Assembly: GCF_042651485.1 (NCBI RefSeq)
Contig: NZ_JBHSDH010000013.1
Coordinates: 1,612,001 to 1,676,000 of the forward strand
Length of the DNA: 64,000 bases
From: Sphingorhabdus_B arenilitoris
GTDB lineage: Bacteria; Pseudomonadota; Alphaproteobacteria; Sphingomonadales; Sphingomonadaceae
Reading direction: 5' to 3'
Part shown: positions 8,451-17,918 of the stretch, one piece after another
Layout: the number at the start of each line of letters is the position of its first letter
Numbering within the stretch: the first letter of the stretch is position 1
Made by a program: the position numbers and the translations under genes
The notes under the pieces: generated by a model
The model's input: only the letters and a program-made list of their open reading frames with translations
Databases searched by the model: none
What the model was told of the DNA's origin: nothing

Positions 8451-9470
8451 ATGCGCAGTTTTGACCGCATATGTCGGGCCATCAATGTTACCGCAGGGAT
8501 AGCGGGAATTGCCGCATTTTTCACCCCTTTACCCGCCGCTGCCGCTGACCTTCCCGCTGAAGTGCCATCCGAAACCGCAGACAATAGCAATTTGCCAGCG
8601 CTGGTTCCGGTGCTGCAGGATTTTACCGTGGATCGGACCAACCGGCTGACGGTGCCGGTCACGATCAATGACGGCAAAAGCTTTCCCTTCATCGTTGATA
8701 CCGGTTCCGAACGCACGGTAATTTCGCAGGAGCTGGCCGAATATCTGAATCTCGACACCGGTGATATGCTGCGGCTCGCCACGGTATCGGGGCCGGCGAC
8801 GGTCAATAGCTATTTGATCGACAAGCTGACAACGGCAACAATCAGCATGGAAAGCGTCGAAGCGCCGGGATTGAAACGACAAAATTTGGGCGCGCACGGG
8901 CTGCTCGGAATCGACAGCCTTGAAGAAAATAAAATTTTCCTCGATTTCAAAAAGGGCGAAATGCAAGTTCTGCCATCGGAAAAACGGCGCGGCTCAACCA
9001 AGCTGGAGCGCGGGATGATCGTCGTGACCGCCCGGCGCAAAGCGGGCCGAATGATCCTCTCCAATGCCCTAGTCAACGGTGCCAAGGTCGATATAATTAT
9101 TGATACCGGCGCGCAATCGAGCATGGGCAATTACAAGCTACGCGACCTTTTACGCCGCCGCGACCGCAAAGGTGATTATCAGGATGTAGCCATGAAAAGC
9201 GTGATTGGTGATGTCATGACCGGCCAATTTACGCAAATCAGGTCGATTGAAATTGGCGGGGTGAAGATCATGGACCTGCCCATTACTTTTTCCGAAAATT
9301 ACGCAATGAAAACATTGGGTTTGGAGAATAAGCCTGCTATTTTCCTGGGCATGGATGCACTCGGGCTGTTTGATAAGGTCGTGATCGATTTCACGAACCG
9401 GCGGATCAGCTTCGAACTGCCCAAAGGCAGCAGTGCCGATAATTTCCGCCGTCTCGCCGCCGTCCGTTAA
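8451..9470 (+). CDS. Secreted retropepsin-like aspartic protease, two-lobed
   Basis: 339 residues with an N-terminal signal-like segment (about 1-35, ending AAAADLPAE). Two homologous aspartic-protease lobes follow, each with a catalytic motif: FIVDTGSERTVIS near residue 83 and IIIDTGAQSSMG near residue 215. Most bacterial clan AA proteins have one lobe and dimerise; here both halves keep DTG, so the chain could fold as a self-contained pair. Export to the periplasm is inferred from the signal. The ATG is preceded by GAGATGAGGAA. It converges with the beta-lactamase-like gene, with only 6 bases between the ends. Confidence 0.85.
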   Translation: MRSFDRICRAINVTAGIAGIAAFFTPLPAAAADLPAEVPSETADNSNLPALVPVLQDFTVDRTNRLTVPVTINDGKSFPFIVDTGSERTVISQELAEYLNLDTGDMLRLATVSGPATVNSYLIDKLTTATISMESVEAPGLKRQNLGAHGLLGIDSLEENKIFLDFKKGEMQVLPSEKRRGSTKLERGMIVVTARRKAGRMILSNALVNGAKVDIIIDTGAQSSMGNYKLRDLLRRRDRKGDYQDVAMKSVIGDVMTGQFTQIRSIEIGGVKIMDLPITFSENYAMKTLGLENKPAIFLGMDALGLFDKVVIDFTNRRISFELPKGSSADNFRRLAAVR

Positions 9471-9476
9471 ACCCGT

Positions 9477-10616
9477 TTATGGTTGATGCAGATTGGCCGT
9501 GGCCCGGCTGATCGATTGCATAAACTGCATACGTTCGGGAACCGATGCGGTTGTGTCCGCCATCATCACGACCACGGCATACCGCGTTCCATCGGGCGCC
9601 GTCATAATCCCTATATCATTATATCCTGTGGAAACCGGCGGCAATATCTGACCGGTCCCTGTTTTATGGCCAAAGCGCCAACCAGCGGGCACTCCGGCCT
9701 TTAACCGATTGGGGCCGCTTTTCACTTGTTCCATCAGGCTAAGCATCAACCGGGTTGAAGAAGCCGATAGCAGCTCCCCGCGCGCCAGCCGGGCCAACGC
9801 ATTGGCGATCGCTTCGGGGCTGGCCCCATCAACCGGGTTGGCCAAATAGGCATCCAGCGCTGCCTTGCGCCGGTCATAGGGCACAGCATCACGCGCCGCA
9901 TAGAAACGGCGGCCGACCGAATATTCCTGCCGCCATTCCATCCCGGCAATACCGCTTTGCAGCAATCTTTCGCCGGGACCAAAGCGGATTTGGCCCAGCC
10001 CATGTTTGCCAATGAAAGCGCGCACCGCATCGGGGCCGCCCGCCACGCGCAGCAAATTGTCATTGGCGGTATTGTCGCTGCTCGTGATGGCCAGCTCCAA
10101 TAAACGGGCGATGCTTTCATTCACCACACCCTCACGCGTGACGCGGTCACCCAGCGGCTGATAAAATACCGCGACGTCATCGGGGGTAATCCGGACATTT
10201 TGGTTCAGGCTCAGCTTTCCTTGGTCAACTTGATCGAGCACCGTCAAGGCGACCCAAGTTTTCGAAACGCTTTGTTGCGGGAATAAATCGGTCAGCCGCT
10301 GTCCCACCAAACCAGTGCCGTCAATGCGCAGAACGGCCACGCCGGTTTTACCGGGAAATTTGCGCCATTCTTCAAAAATAAACTGCTGCAAGGCAGGGTC
10401 AATAGAACCCGCGCTACGCGGCGGTGTGCTGGTGCGCGGTGGGGGCGCGGGCATAGTCGTTTGACTGGGCGGCGGCGAAGATACTGGGCGGTCAGCAGGG
10501 GGCCGGGGCACAATGCGGGGACCATCGGCCGATACACAAGCGGTCATCATCGAACCGAGCATTATCAATGCGCAAAATTTGCCCCAAATTGCTCTAAAAT
10601 TGCGATGCGCGGCCAA
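9477..10616 (-). CDS. Class A beta-lactamase-like lipoprotein
   Basis: 379-residue serine hydrolase of the class A beta-lactamase/penicillin-recognising fold. An N-terminal hydrophobic segment ends in a lipobox (MMTAC, Cys27), then comes a proline-rich linker (about 33-68) and the catalytic domain. Active-site motifs are SVSK (Ser116, Lys119), SSDN (180-182 for SDN) and HKTGTG. The omega-loop region lacks a clear ExxLN motif; the nearest glutamates are in MEWRQEY. Hydrolysis of beta-lactams is thus plausible but unproven, and a peptidoglycan-related role is the alternative. The probable location is the periplasmic face of a membrane. Nothing beside it resembles an AmpR-type regulator. Confidence 0.87.
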   Translation of the reverse strand: MAAHRNFRAIWGKFCALIMLGSMMTACVSADGPRIVPRPPADRPVSSPPPSQTTMPAPPPRTSTPPRSAGSIDPALQQFIFEEWRKFPGKTGVAVLRIDGTGLVGQRLTDLFPQQSVSKTWVALTVLDQVDQGKLSLNQNVRITPDDVAVFYQPLGDRVTREGVVNESIARLLELAITSSDNTANDNLLRVAGGPDAVRAFIGKHGLGQIRFGPGERLLQSGIAGMEWRQEYSVGRRFYAARDAVPYDRRKAALDAYLANPVDGASPEAIANALARLARGELLSASSTRLMLSLMEQVKSGPNRLKAGVPAGWRFGHKTGTGQILPPVSTGYNDIGIMTAPDGTRYAVVVMMADTTASVPERMQFMQSISRATANLHQP

Positions 10617-10813
10617 ATGAAATCTCCCGAAAATGTGGCTTTAGCGCTTATCGTTAGCAACGGGCGAATGAAATCAGCATGAACGCGCTTTGCGGTGAAT
10701 GATTCTGTGTCAGCGATGAATGGAGCGCTTTGGCGTTTCAATATTTGACTTGACGCATGGCGGCTGGCGTTGTTCACCGGAAAGAAGATCGATTAGGCGC
10801 AGGAGCATTTATC

Positions 10814-12412
10814 ATGGATAGCGAAAACGGCATTTTTATCGGCGCGATGAGCGGCGGAGCAAACCCCCAATATTTGAACCTGAAACGCGCCAACCGCCAC
10901 GGCTTGATCGCAGGGGCAACGGGCACCGGTAAAACGGTCACACTTCAGGGCATGGTCGATAGCTTTTCCGCCGCTGGCGTGCCGGTGTTCGTGTCGGATG
11001 TAAAGGGCGATTTGAGCGGCCTCGCCATGGCGGGATCGGCCAGCGGCAAATTGCATGAACCCTTTACCAAACGAGCCGATGATATTGGTTATGAAGGCTA
11101 TAGCTATGCCGATAATCCAGTTGTTTTCTGGGATTTATTTGGCGAACAAGGCCATCCTGTTCGCACCACGATCAGCGAAATGGGCCCCTTATTGCTCGCG
11201 CGCATATTGGGCTTGAACGACACACAAGAAGGCGTGTTGAACATCGCCTTTCGCGTCGCTGATGATCAAGGGCTATTGCTGCTGAACCTCGACGATTTGC
11301 AGGCGATGCTGATGTGGTGCAGCGAAAATAGCAGCGAGATAGCGGGCGAATATGGCAATGTGACCAAAGCGTCGGTTGGCTCGATCCAGCGCCAATTGCT
11401 GAGCCTCGAAGATCAGGGCGGCGCCAAATTTTTCGGCGAACCCGCGCTCGAAATCACAGACTTTATCCAAGTTGATGAAAAAGGACGCGGTCAGGTTAAT
11501 GTGCTTGCCGCCGACAAATTGATGCTTAGTCCCAAATTATACGCGACTTTCCTCTTGTGGCTGCTGGCTGAGCTGTTTGAAACGCTGCCCGAAGTGGGCG
11601 ACCCGGATAAGCCGAAACTGGTCTTTTTCTTCGACGAAGCGCATTTGTTATTTGAGGATGCGCCCGATGCGTTGATGCTAAAGGTTGAACAGGTCGTCCG
11701 GCTGATCCGGTCGAAGGGCGTGGGCGTTTATTTCATCAGCCAAAATCCCATCGACATTCCCGAAAAAGTCGCAGGGCAGCTCGGCAACCGGGTGCAACAC
11801 GCACTGCGGGCATTTACCCCGCGCGATCAAAAAGCGATCAAGGCGGCAGCCGAAACTTTCCGGATCAATCCCGATCTGGACGTTGCGCAGGCGATCACCG
11901 AGCTGAAAACCGGCGAGGCGTTGGTTTCGATGTTGATGGAGGATGGCGCGCCGTCCATCGTGCAGCGCACATTGATTAAACCGCCCGCTTCAAGAACCGG
12001 ACCACTCGACAAGAAAGAGCGCGCGATCATCCAATCAATTAGCCCCTTTGATGGCAAATATGACGAAGAAGTCGACCGCGAAAGCGCCGAAGAAGTGCTT
12101 GCGCAAAAAGCCGCCGATGCTGCTGAAACAGCCATAGAAGTGGACGAAAAAGGCGCCGAGGAAGTCGGCAAGCGCGAACGCAAATCCAGCTCCATCTGGG
12201 GCAAGGCAGCCAGCGCCGCTGCGGGCGCGGCGCTATCATCGGCAGGGGCAATGGCGGCTAGCGCAATGATGGGCAAAAAATCCCGCGCCAACCCCAAAGC
12301 ATCCGCCGCGAGCGCGGCAGCCGGGACAATCGCAACCGAAATCGGCAAAAGTTTTGGTTTTCCCGGCCTTGGCCGTTTTGCTCGCAACCTGATGGGCGGT
12401 TTGATGCGGTGA
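10814..12412 (+). CDS. HerA-like ATPase (DUF853 family)
   Basis: Hexameric HerA/FtsK-type motor ATPase, 532 residues from the ATG at 10814. I prefer this start because AGGAG lies eight bases upstream; an in-frame ATG at 10757 has no ribosome site. Walker A GATGTGKT lies near residue 33, Walker B VFFFDEAHLLF near residue 275, followed by the arginine-rich RLIRSKGVGVYFISQ region. A long alanine/glycine-rich, lightly charged C-terminal tail (about 430-532) is typical of the DUF853 branch. The family is presumed to act on DNA ends with nucleases, but no NurA-like nuclease is adjacent and the substrate is unknown. Confidence 0.88.
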   Translation: MDSENGIFIGAMSGGANPQYLNLKRANRHGLIAGATGTGKTVTLQGMVDSFSAAGVPVFVSDVKGDLSGLAMAGSASGKLHEPFTKRADDIGYEGYSYADNPVVFWDLFGEQGHPVRTTISEMGPLLLARILGLNDTQEGVLNIAFRVADDQGLLLLNLDDLQAMLMWCSENSSEIAGEYGNVTKASVGSIQRQLLSLEDQGGAKFFGEPALEITDFIQVDEKGRGQVNVLAADKLMLSPKLYATFLLWLLAELFETLPEVGDPDKPKLVFFFDEAHLLFEDAPDALMLKVEQVVRLIRSKGVGVYFISQNPIDIPEKVAGQLGNRVQHALRAFTPRDQKAIKAAAETFRINPDLDVAQAITELKTGEALVSMLMEDGAPSIVQRTLIKPPASRTGPLDKKERAIIQSISPFDGKYDEEVDRESAEEVLAQKAADAAETAIEVDEKGAEEVGKRERKSSSIWGKAASAAAGAALSSAGAMAASAMMGKKSRANPKASAASAAAGTIATEIGKSFGFPGLGRFARNLMGGLMR

Positions 12413-12474
12413 TATTGGCTTGGCCCTAAGGCGCCGGAGGAGCGCGGGCGGCGGAGGCGCAGCCTTGCGTGTTT

Positions 12475-12942
12475 TTACCCCCGACCGCGATAGCCCGTCA
12501 CGCCCTGATCGGGTATCCATAGCCCTTTCGGCGGTTCGCCCGATTGCCAGAACACATCGATCGGGATACCTCCGCGCGGATACCAATAGCCGCCAATGCG
12601 CAGCCAATGCGGCTTCATCTCGTCAAACAGGCGCTGACCAATACCGACGGTGCAATCTTCGTGAAAGGCGGCATGATTGCGGAAACTGCCCAAAAATAGC
12701 TTTAGTGATTTGCTCTCCACGATTGCTTGATCGGGGGCATAATCAATCACCAAATGCGCAAAGTCTGGCTGCGCCGTGACTGGGCACAGCGATGTAAATT
12801 CGGGCACCGCAAAACGGGTGAGGTAAAGCGCTCCCTTGCGCGGATTGGGGACATAATCGAGCACAGCCTCTTCTGGGCTTTGCGGCAGCGGGCTATCCTT
12901 GCCCAGAAATTTCGGATTCGGTTTATCGGTCATGGCCGCCAT
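12475..12942 (-). CDS. queF: NADPH-dependent preQ0 reductase QueF
   Basis: Reduces the nitrile of 7-cyano-7-deazaguanine to preQ1 in queuosine tRNA modification. 155 residues, the short single-domain (type I) form. The thioimide-forming Cys53 lies in FTSLCPVTAQPD with Asp60 as proton donor. The QueF signature ESKSLKLFLGSFRNH and the EDC segment follow. The start could be the ATG at 12942 or the one at 12933. No other queuosine gene lies in the window. It is convergent with the HerA-like gene and divergent from the hypothetical gene that starts near 13034. Confidence 0.95.
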   Translation of the reverse strand: MAAMTDKPNPKFLGKDSPLPQSPEEAVLDYVPNPRKGALYLTRFAVPEFTSLCPVTAQPDFAHLVIDYAPDQAIVESKSLKLFLGSFRNHAAFHEDCTVGIGQRLFDEMKPHWLRIGGYWYPRGGIPIDVFWQSGEPPKGLWIPDQGVTGYRGRG

Positions 12943-13033
12943 TTAGCCATTTCGCCGCCCAATGGGAACGGTTCATATTGCCTTTGGCCATATATTCACC
13001 CACCATTCAGGCGCGCGGCACGCAATGGCAGCT

Positions 13034-14362
13034 ATGATTACCGGAGGGACAAAAAAGCGCAATGACCGCTTTTGGATGGCGGCTACATTGATGGCAGCTA
13101 GTCTGCCGTCCTTTATGCCTGCCGCTCTGCAGGCTCAAGAAGCCGCGCCCGATATTATAGATAGTCCCCCTGAACTGCGCGATTTTAAGCTGGAACCTGA
13201 TAAGCCCGACGTTCGAAATCCGCGTCCAGCTGCCCCGCCTCGGCCCCAGACATCGCCGCAAACAAGCCCGCTGATCCTGCCTGAAGCGGCCGATCCCCCG
13301 GCAACGAGCAGCCGCCGTCCAACCGCGCCCCGGCCGCAAGCCGCAGCAGAGCGAAGCGCGCCAATCCGCACACCTGCGCCCCAGACCAATAGCGAAGCTG
13401 CGCCGAACAACCTTGGCCCGCAGGCCCCAGCTCCGGCGCAAAGCAGCGACATCGCGCCCAAGGCCGCCAATCAACCTTCGGATGATGTCGCCGGGCGCAG
13501 TGACATAGGAACAGAGGCCGCCGCGCCCTTGCCCGAAACCGCGGCGGCACCGGCGGGGGAAAGCGCGAATGCAGCGGCGAACGCCGAAGCTGGCTGGCCA
13601 TTATGGGAGATGATCGCTGTTTTGATGGCGCTGGCACTGGCGGGAATTGCGGTCCTATTCTGGCGCCGCAGGAGCACGCGCAGCCGCGCAGGCGACCACA
13701 TCGATGATCGGTCTGCCCCGCCCGCTCCTGCCCCGACAGAGCCAGTGCGGCCTGCATCCTCTGCGCCGCCGGAAACGCCGCTCCCAAGGTCGCTCGCAAA
13801 GCCGCTCACTGTGCCTGCATTCCTATCGGATGGCGCGCAAGCCGATAGTGTGACGCCTGCTGAAGCGCCCATTTTGGACGCGGCCTTCACGCCTATCAAA
13901 GCGACCATCAGCCTCGCCAACCTGACCATTAAAGGCGCGTTAAAACTGACCAATAACGGTGAGACCGCAGCGCGGAATATTACCCTGCGCACCTCAATCA
14001 TATCGGCGAGCGAGGATCAGGAGCAGGCCATAGCCGCCTTTCACGCAGGGTCGCAGCCGCCGCCAAATAGCATCGGTGACGCGGCCGCCGCAGAGATTAT
14101 CCAATTGGAAATCGACCTGATCATTCCGCTGCATGAATTAAAAACCTATGCGCTACAGGAACGCCGGTTGTTTGTGCCCATCGTTCTGGTGAATATCGGT
14201 TATGGCCCGCAGGCGGCCCGGCAAGAGCTGCGCCTGTCGTGCCTGATCGGGCGAGAGGCAGTTCCGCCACAGCCGAAAATGGCCCCGTTCCGCCTTGACC
14301 TTGGCCCGCGCAGCTTCGCGCCGCTGGGGCAAAGACCGCTCTTAGGACCAATGCTGAGCTGA
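13034..14362 (+). CDS. Hypothetical Pro/Ala-rich membrane protein
   Basis: Not recognised as a named family. From the ATG at 13034 it has 442 residues. A signal-like segment (about 14-35, ending LQAQEA) is followed by a low-complexity region rich in Pro, Ala and Gln (about 50-185). Then comes one membrane helix (WEMIAVLMALALAGIAVLFW), a basic stretch RRRSTRSR, a second Pro-rich linker and a C-terminal globular beta-rich domain of about 170 residues that begins LTNNGETAARNITLR. The start is uncertain: in-frame ATGs exist at 12962, 13025, 13034 and 13076, none with a good ribosome site. An extracytoplasmic N-terminal part and a cytosolic C-terminal domain are inferred. Confidence 0.7.
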   Translation: MITGGTKKRNDRFWMAATLMAASLPSFMPAALQAQEAAPDIIDSPPELRDFKLEPDKPDVRNPRPAAPPRPQTSPQTSPLILPEAADPPATSSRRPTAPRPQAAAERSAPIRTPAPQTNSEAAPNNLGPQAPAPAQSSDIAPKAANQPSDDVAGRSDIGTEAAAPLPETAAAPAGESANAAANAEAGWPLWEMIAVLMALALAGIAVLFWRRRSTRSRAGDHIDDRSAPPAPAPTEPVRPASSAPPETPLPRSLAKPLTVPAFLSDGAQADSVTPAEAPILDAAFTPIKATISLANLTIKGALKLTNNGETAARNITLRTSIISASEDQEQAIAAFHAGSQPPPNSIGDAAAAEIIQLEIDLIIPLHELKTYALQERRLFVPIVLVNIGYGPQAARQELRLSCLIGREAVPPQPKMAPFRLDLGPRSFAPLGQRPLLGPMLS

Positions 14363-14447
14363 CGCGGATCGGATTACCCCTCGACTGTCAGAATAAAGCG
14401 GTTATCTTAACCGTTAAAACAGAATCACAATCGGGTAGGACGATATT

Positions 14448-15293
14448 ATGGAATTATTGGTAAGCACCGAATGGCTGGCCAAAGAAATTGGCGCATCGGA
14501 TCTGCGCGTCGTTGATGCCAGCAAATTCCTGCCCGATAGCGGCCGTGATGCACGCGCCGAATATGAATCAGGCCATATTCCCTCCGCAATCTTCATGGAC
14601 CTCGCCGATCTGGTCGATGACAAAAGCGCGGTTGAAAATACCCTGCCTCCACCAGAAAAATTTGCCAGCCGGATGCAATCGCTGGGCCTGGGTGATGGCA
14701 GCCGCATTGTGCTATATGATGATAGCCCGCTCAAAAGCTCCGCACGGGCTTGGTTCATGCTCACCATGTTCGGCGCGCATGATGTCGCGATATTGGACGG
14801 CGGCCTTGCCAAATGGAAAGCAGAAGGACGCCCGCTTGAAAGCGGAAAGCCTGCGCTGCGCCACCGCCATTTTACCGTTTGGGCCGATAACAGCAACGTG
14901 CGCAGCAAAGCCGATATGCTCGCCAACGTGGACAGCCATGCCGAACAGATTGTCGATGCGCGCCCCGCAGCCCGCTTTGCAGGGGAAGAGCCGGAACCCC
15001 GCGAAGGCATGGCGTGCGGCCATATTCCGGGCAGCCGTAACATCCCGCATAGCCAATTATTCAATGCCGACGGCACTTGGAAACAAGGTGAGGAGCTACT
15101 CGCCATATTTCGTGATGCCGGGGTCGATCTTGGTCGGCCCATGGTGACCAGCTGCGGCTCTGGAATGACGGCATCCGTGGTTTTATTCGCGGCGCGGCTG
15201 ACAGGGAAAACCGATATTGCGCTTTATGATGGCAGCTGGGCCGAATGGGGCATGGCCGACGACACGCCAAAGGAACAGGGCCCAGCGGCTTGA
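14448..15293 (+). CDS. sseA: 3-mercaptopyruvate sulfurtransferase
   Basis: Two-domain rhodanese of 281 residues that transfers sulfane sulfur from 3-mercaptopyruvate. The active-site loop SCGSGMTAS carries Cys236; the GSGMT ending is the mercaptopyruvate-type loop, different from the basic CRKGVT loop of thiosulfate sulfurtransferases. The N-terminal inactive rhodanese domain covers about 5-130. The TGA stop overlaps the TTG start of metC, so sulfur-amino-acid genes are translationally coupled here. No signal peptide, so a cytosolic enzyme. Confidence 0.93.
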   Translation: MELLVSTEWLAKEIGASDLRVVDASKFLPDSGRDARAEYESGHIPSAIFMDLADLVDDKSAVENTLPPPEKFASRMQSLGLGDGSRIVLYDDSPLKSSARAWFMLTMFGAHDVAILDGGLAKWKAEGRPLESGKPALRHRHFTVWADNSNVRSKADMLANVDSHAEQIVDARPAARFAGEEPEPREGMACGHIPGSRNIPHSQLFNADGTWKQGEELLAIFRDAGVDLGRPMVTSCGSGMTASVVLFAARLTGKTDIALYDGSWAEWGMADDTPKEQGPAA

Positions 15294-16486
15294 CCCAAAA
15301 AAGCAAAGCACCCACAAAGCCCGATACCCAATTAATCACCGGCGGCCGCAGCAAGACGGTGACCGGCCCTGTTGTCAATCCGCCCGTATGGCGGGCCAGC
15401 ACGCATTTATATGAAAATGTCGCCCATTTGGAGGCATCGAAAAACATGCCTGCCGACGCCCGCGAATTTTTCTATGGGCGGCGCGGCGGGCCGACCCAAT
15501 GGGCGCTGGCCGATGCGCTGACCGAAATGGAACCCGGCGCGGCGGGAACCATGCTCTATCCATCGGGCGTTGCCGCGATCAGCTGCGCCTTGCTCGCCGT
15601 TCTGAAACCGGGTGATGTGCTGCTTATGACGGATAGCGCCTATGACCCAAGCCGTAGTTTTGCAGAGGGTTTTTTGAAACGCTTTGGCATAGAAACACGC
15701 TATTTCGATCCCATGGCAGGCGGCGAAATCAGCGCCTATTTTTGTTATCGTACAAAGGCGATATTATTGGAAAGCCCCGGCAGCCTGACATTTGAAATAC
15801 AGGATATTCCGGCCATATGCGCAGCCGCTCAGGCAAAGGGGATATGCACTCTGCTCGATAACACATGGGCGACGCCTTATTTCTTCACGGCAATTGAAAA
15901 AGGTGTCGATATCAGCATCCTTGCCGCAACCAAATATATTGTCGGGCATAGCGATGTGATGGCGGGAACAGTCACGGCCAACAAGAAATATTGGAATAAA
16001 GTCGCGCAGACAGCGCGGGCGATGGGACAGGTTTTGTCACCCGACGACGCTTATCTTGCGGCACGCGGGTTGCGGACGATGGCGGTGCGGCTTCGCCAAC
16101 ATGAAGCATCGGCAATGAAAATCGCACATTGGTTAAACGGCCGCGATGAGGTGATCAAGGTGCTGCATCCCGCCTTTCCCGATTGCCTCGGTCACGCCCA
16201 TTGGCGGCGGGACTTTACCGGATCATCGGGGCTGTTTTCTTTTGTCCTCAATGGCAGCAAGGCGAAGGCAGCGGCGTTGATCGACGCGTTGCAGCTATTT
16301 GGCATTGGATATAGCTGGGGCGGATTTGAAAGCCTCGCGCTGCCGGTTCACCCGGAAAAATTCCGCAGCGCAAAACCTTGGACAGGCGGGGATGCCCTCA
16401 TCCGTTTGCAAATCGGGCTGGAAGACTGCGCCGATTTGATCGCCGATTTGGAAAACGGATTTGCTGCTGCTAAAGACATAGCATGA
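15290..16486 (+). CDS. metC: Cystathionine beta-lyase
   Basis: PLP enzyme of the Cys/Met metabolism (trans-sulfuration) family that cleaves cystathionine to homocysteine, pyruvate and ammonia. The lysine that binds PLP is in ILAATKYIVGHSD, with the conserved LLDNTWATP segment before it and the SWGGFESL and IRLQIGLED C-terminal signatures. I place the start at the TTG overlapping the sseA stop, because AAGGAACAGGG stands upstream and family homology begins there (TQKSKAPTKPDTQLITGG). The frame also allows an ATG at 15245 inside sseA. The length of about 398 residues is normal. It overlaps the next gene by four bases. Confidence 0.92.
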   Translation: MTQKSKAPTKPDTQLITGGRSKTVTGPVVNPPVWRASTHLYENVAHLEASKNMPADAREFFYGRRGGPTQWALADALTEMEPGAAGTMLYPSGVAAISCALLAVLKPGDVLLMTDSAYDPSRSFAEGFLKRFGIETRYFDPMAGGEISAYFCYRTKAILLESPGSLTFEIQDIPAICAAAQAKGICTLLDNTWATPYFFTAIEKGVDISILAATKYIVGHSDVMAGTVTANKKYWNKVAQTARAMGQVLSPDDAYLAARGLRTMAVRLRQHEASAMKIAHWLNGRDEVIKVLHPAFPDCLGHAHWRRDFTGSSGLFSFVLNGSKAKAAALIDALQLFGIGYSWGGFESLALPVHPEKFRSAKPWTGGDALIRLQIGLEDCADLIADLENGFAAAKDIA

Positions 16487-17883
16487 CCAATAGACCCCAG
16501 GATATTGTCGACCCGGTTGACCTGACCATGTTAGAACGGCTGCGCATTAATTTCAGCGGCAATATGGATTTCACCGAATTGGGCATTGCCGCCGCAATCA
16601 TCCTGTTCGCAGCCGTCATTGGCTTGTTAATCGGCCGTATCATCGCCGCCCGCTTCACCCGTTTTGCCGATGGCGAAGGCGATGATGACTGGCATCAGCG
16701 TTTCCATCCCTTGTTGAAGGCAACATCGGCGATCATGCGCCACGCGGTGACCGCTATCCTGCTGATGATCGCGCAAAATAGCTGGAACTGGCAATTCCAT
16801 TCGGAAATGCTGCTCGGCGCGGCACTTGCATTGGCATTGGCTTTGTCGGCCTACAGGCTGCTGCGGGCGCTCAGTCTTGGTTTTTGGACCGCAATGCCAG
16901 CGGCTACCGCGCTTTTCGCTTTTGTATTTTCACAAAGTGTCGGCGGATTAACCCCGCTTAGCAGCTTGCTTGACAAGGCCAGCTTCACCGTGGGCTCGCA
17001 CCGTTTTTCTTTGTTGACGCTGGTAACGGCATCTTTGATCGCAATTTTCCTGATCGCGCTGGTGCGGCTGGGCAATCGCGGCGCCCGGCTGGCGCTGCGC
17101 CGGAATAAGGGGCTAGATGACGGCCAACGGCTGTTGGGCGAAAAGCTCGCCATGGTTGCGCTGGTCGTCGCGGCCTTTTTCATCGGCATTGATATGCTGG
17201 GCATCGACCTGACTGCACTGGCGGTCTTTTCCGGTGCTATTGGTTTGGCCATTGGTTTTGGCTTGCAAAAAACCGTCGGCAATTTGATCGCGGGTATCAT
17301 ATTGTTGTGGGATCGTTCGATCAAGCCGGGCGATGTCATCGTTGTTGGCGACAGTTTCGGCTGGGTCAATAAAATCGGTATCCGCGCCGTCTCGGTGCTG
17401 ACCCGCGATGGCAAAGAGCATTTGATTCCCAATGAAAATTTGATGACCAATGAGGTCGAAAACTGGTCCTATTCTTCCAAAAATGTGCGCGTCAAAATTC
17501 CGGTCGGCGTATCTTATTCAAGCGACATGAAGCTGGTCGAAGAGCTGATGATAAAGGCCGCCGTCGCTTGTCCGCGCGTGCTGAAACGCCCCGCGCCGAT
17601 GGTTTGGATGACAGGCTTTGGCGACAGCAGCGTCGATTTCGAAATTCAGGCATGGATACGCGATCCGGAGGAAGGCGTGGGCAATGTCCGCTCAGCCGTG
17701 CTAAAAGAGGTCTGGTGGCTGTTTAAGGAACATGAAATCGAAATTCCATTCCCGCAACGCGATGTTAACTTCCGCAATTTACCGCCGGGCTATGCCGCAG
17801 GCGGCGAACAAGCTGCACCGCCCAAAGCAGCCGCCAAAGCAAAGCCGCGCAAAACTAAAACTGAATCCACAGAACTAAAGTAA
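16483..17883 (+). CDS. MscS-family mechanosensitive channel
   Basis: Inner-membrane channel of 466 residues. Five or six hydrophobic helices occupy about 25-270. The pore-lining helix and beta domain are recognisable from the AVFSGAIGLAIGFGLQKTVGNLIAG segment (about 240-265), then the MscS beta domain (GDVIVVGDSFGWV) and the alpha/beta C-terminal domain. A lysine-rich tail (KAAAKAKPRKTKTE) ends the protein. It opens on membrane tension to release osmolytes. It starts within the metC stop (ATGA overlap), so it is cotranscribed with the sulfur genes, which is unexpected functionally. A different MscS gene occurs at 52664. Confidence 0.93.
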   Translation: MTNRPQDIVDPVDLTMLERLRINFSGNMDFTELGIAAAIILFAAVIGLLIGRIIAARFTRFADGEGDDDWHQRFHPLLKATSAIMRHAVTAILLMIAQNSWNWQFHSEMLLGAALALALALSAYRLLRALSLGFWTAMPAATALFAFVFSQSVGGLTPLSSLLDKASFTVGSHRFSLLTLVTASLIAIFLIALVRLGNRGARLALRRNKGLDDGQRLLGEKLAMVALVVAAFFIGIDMLGIDLTALAVFSGAIGLAIGFGLQKTVGNLIAGIILLWDRSIKPGDVIVVGDSFGWVNKIGIRAVSVLTRDGKEHLIPNENLMTNEVENWSYSSKNVRVKIPVGVSYSSDMKLVEELMIKAAVACPRVLKRPAPMVWMTGFGDSSVDFEIQAWIRDPEEGVGNVRSAVLKEVWWLFKEHEIEIPFPQRDVNFRNLPPGYAAGGEQAAPPKAAAKAKPRKTKTESTELK

Positions 17884-17918
17884 GCCCCCCCGTCCAGCGC
17901 AATTAGGGTCCGGCGCAT

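Noticed and set aside
12429..12478. GC-rich hairpin between the HerA-like gene and queF followed by T residues
   Set aside because: The arms (AAGGC/GCCTT) are short and widely spaced, and the T run is preceded by unpaired GCGTG, so the stem is too weak to call a terminator.
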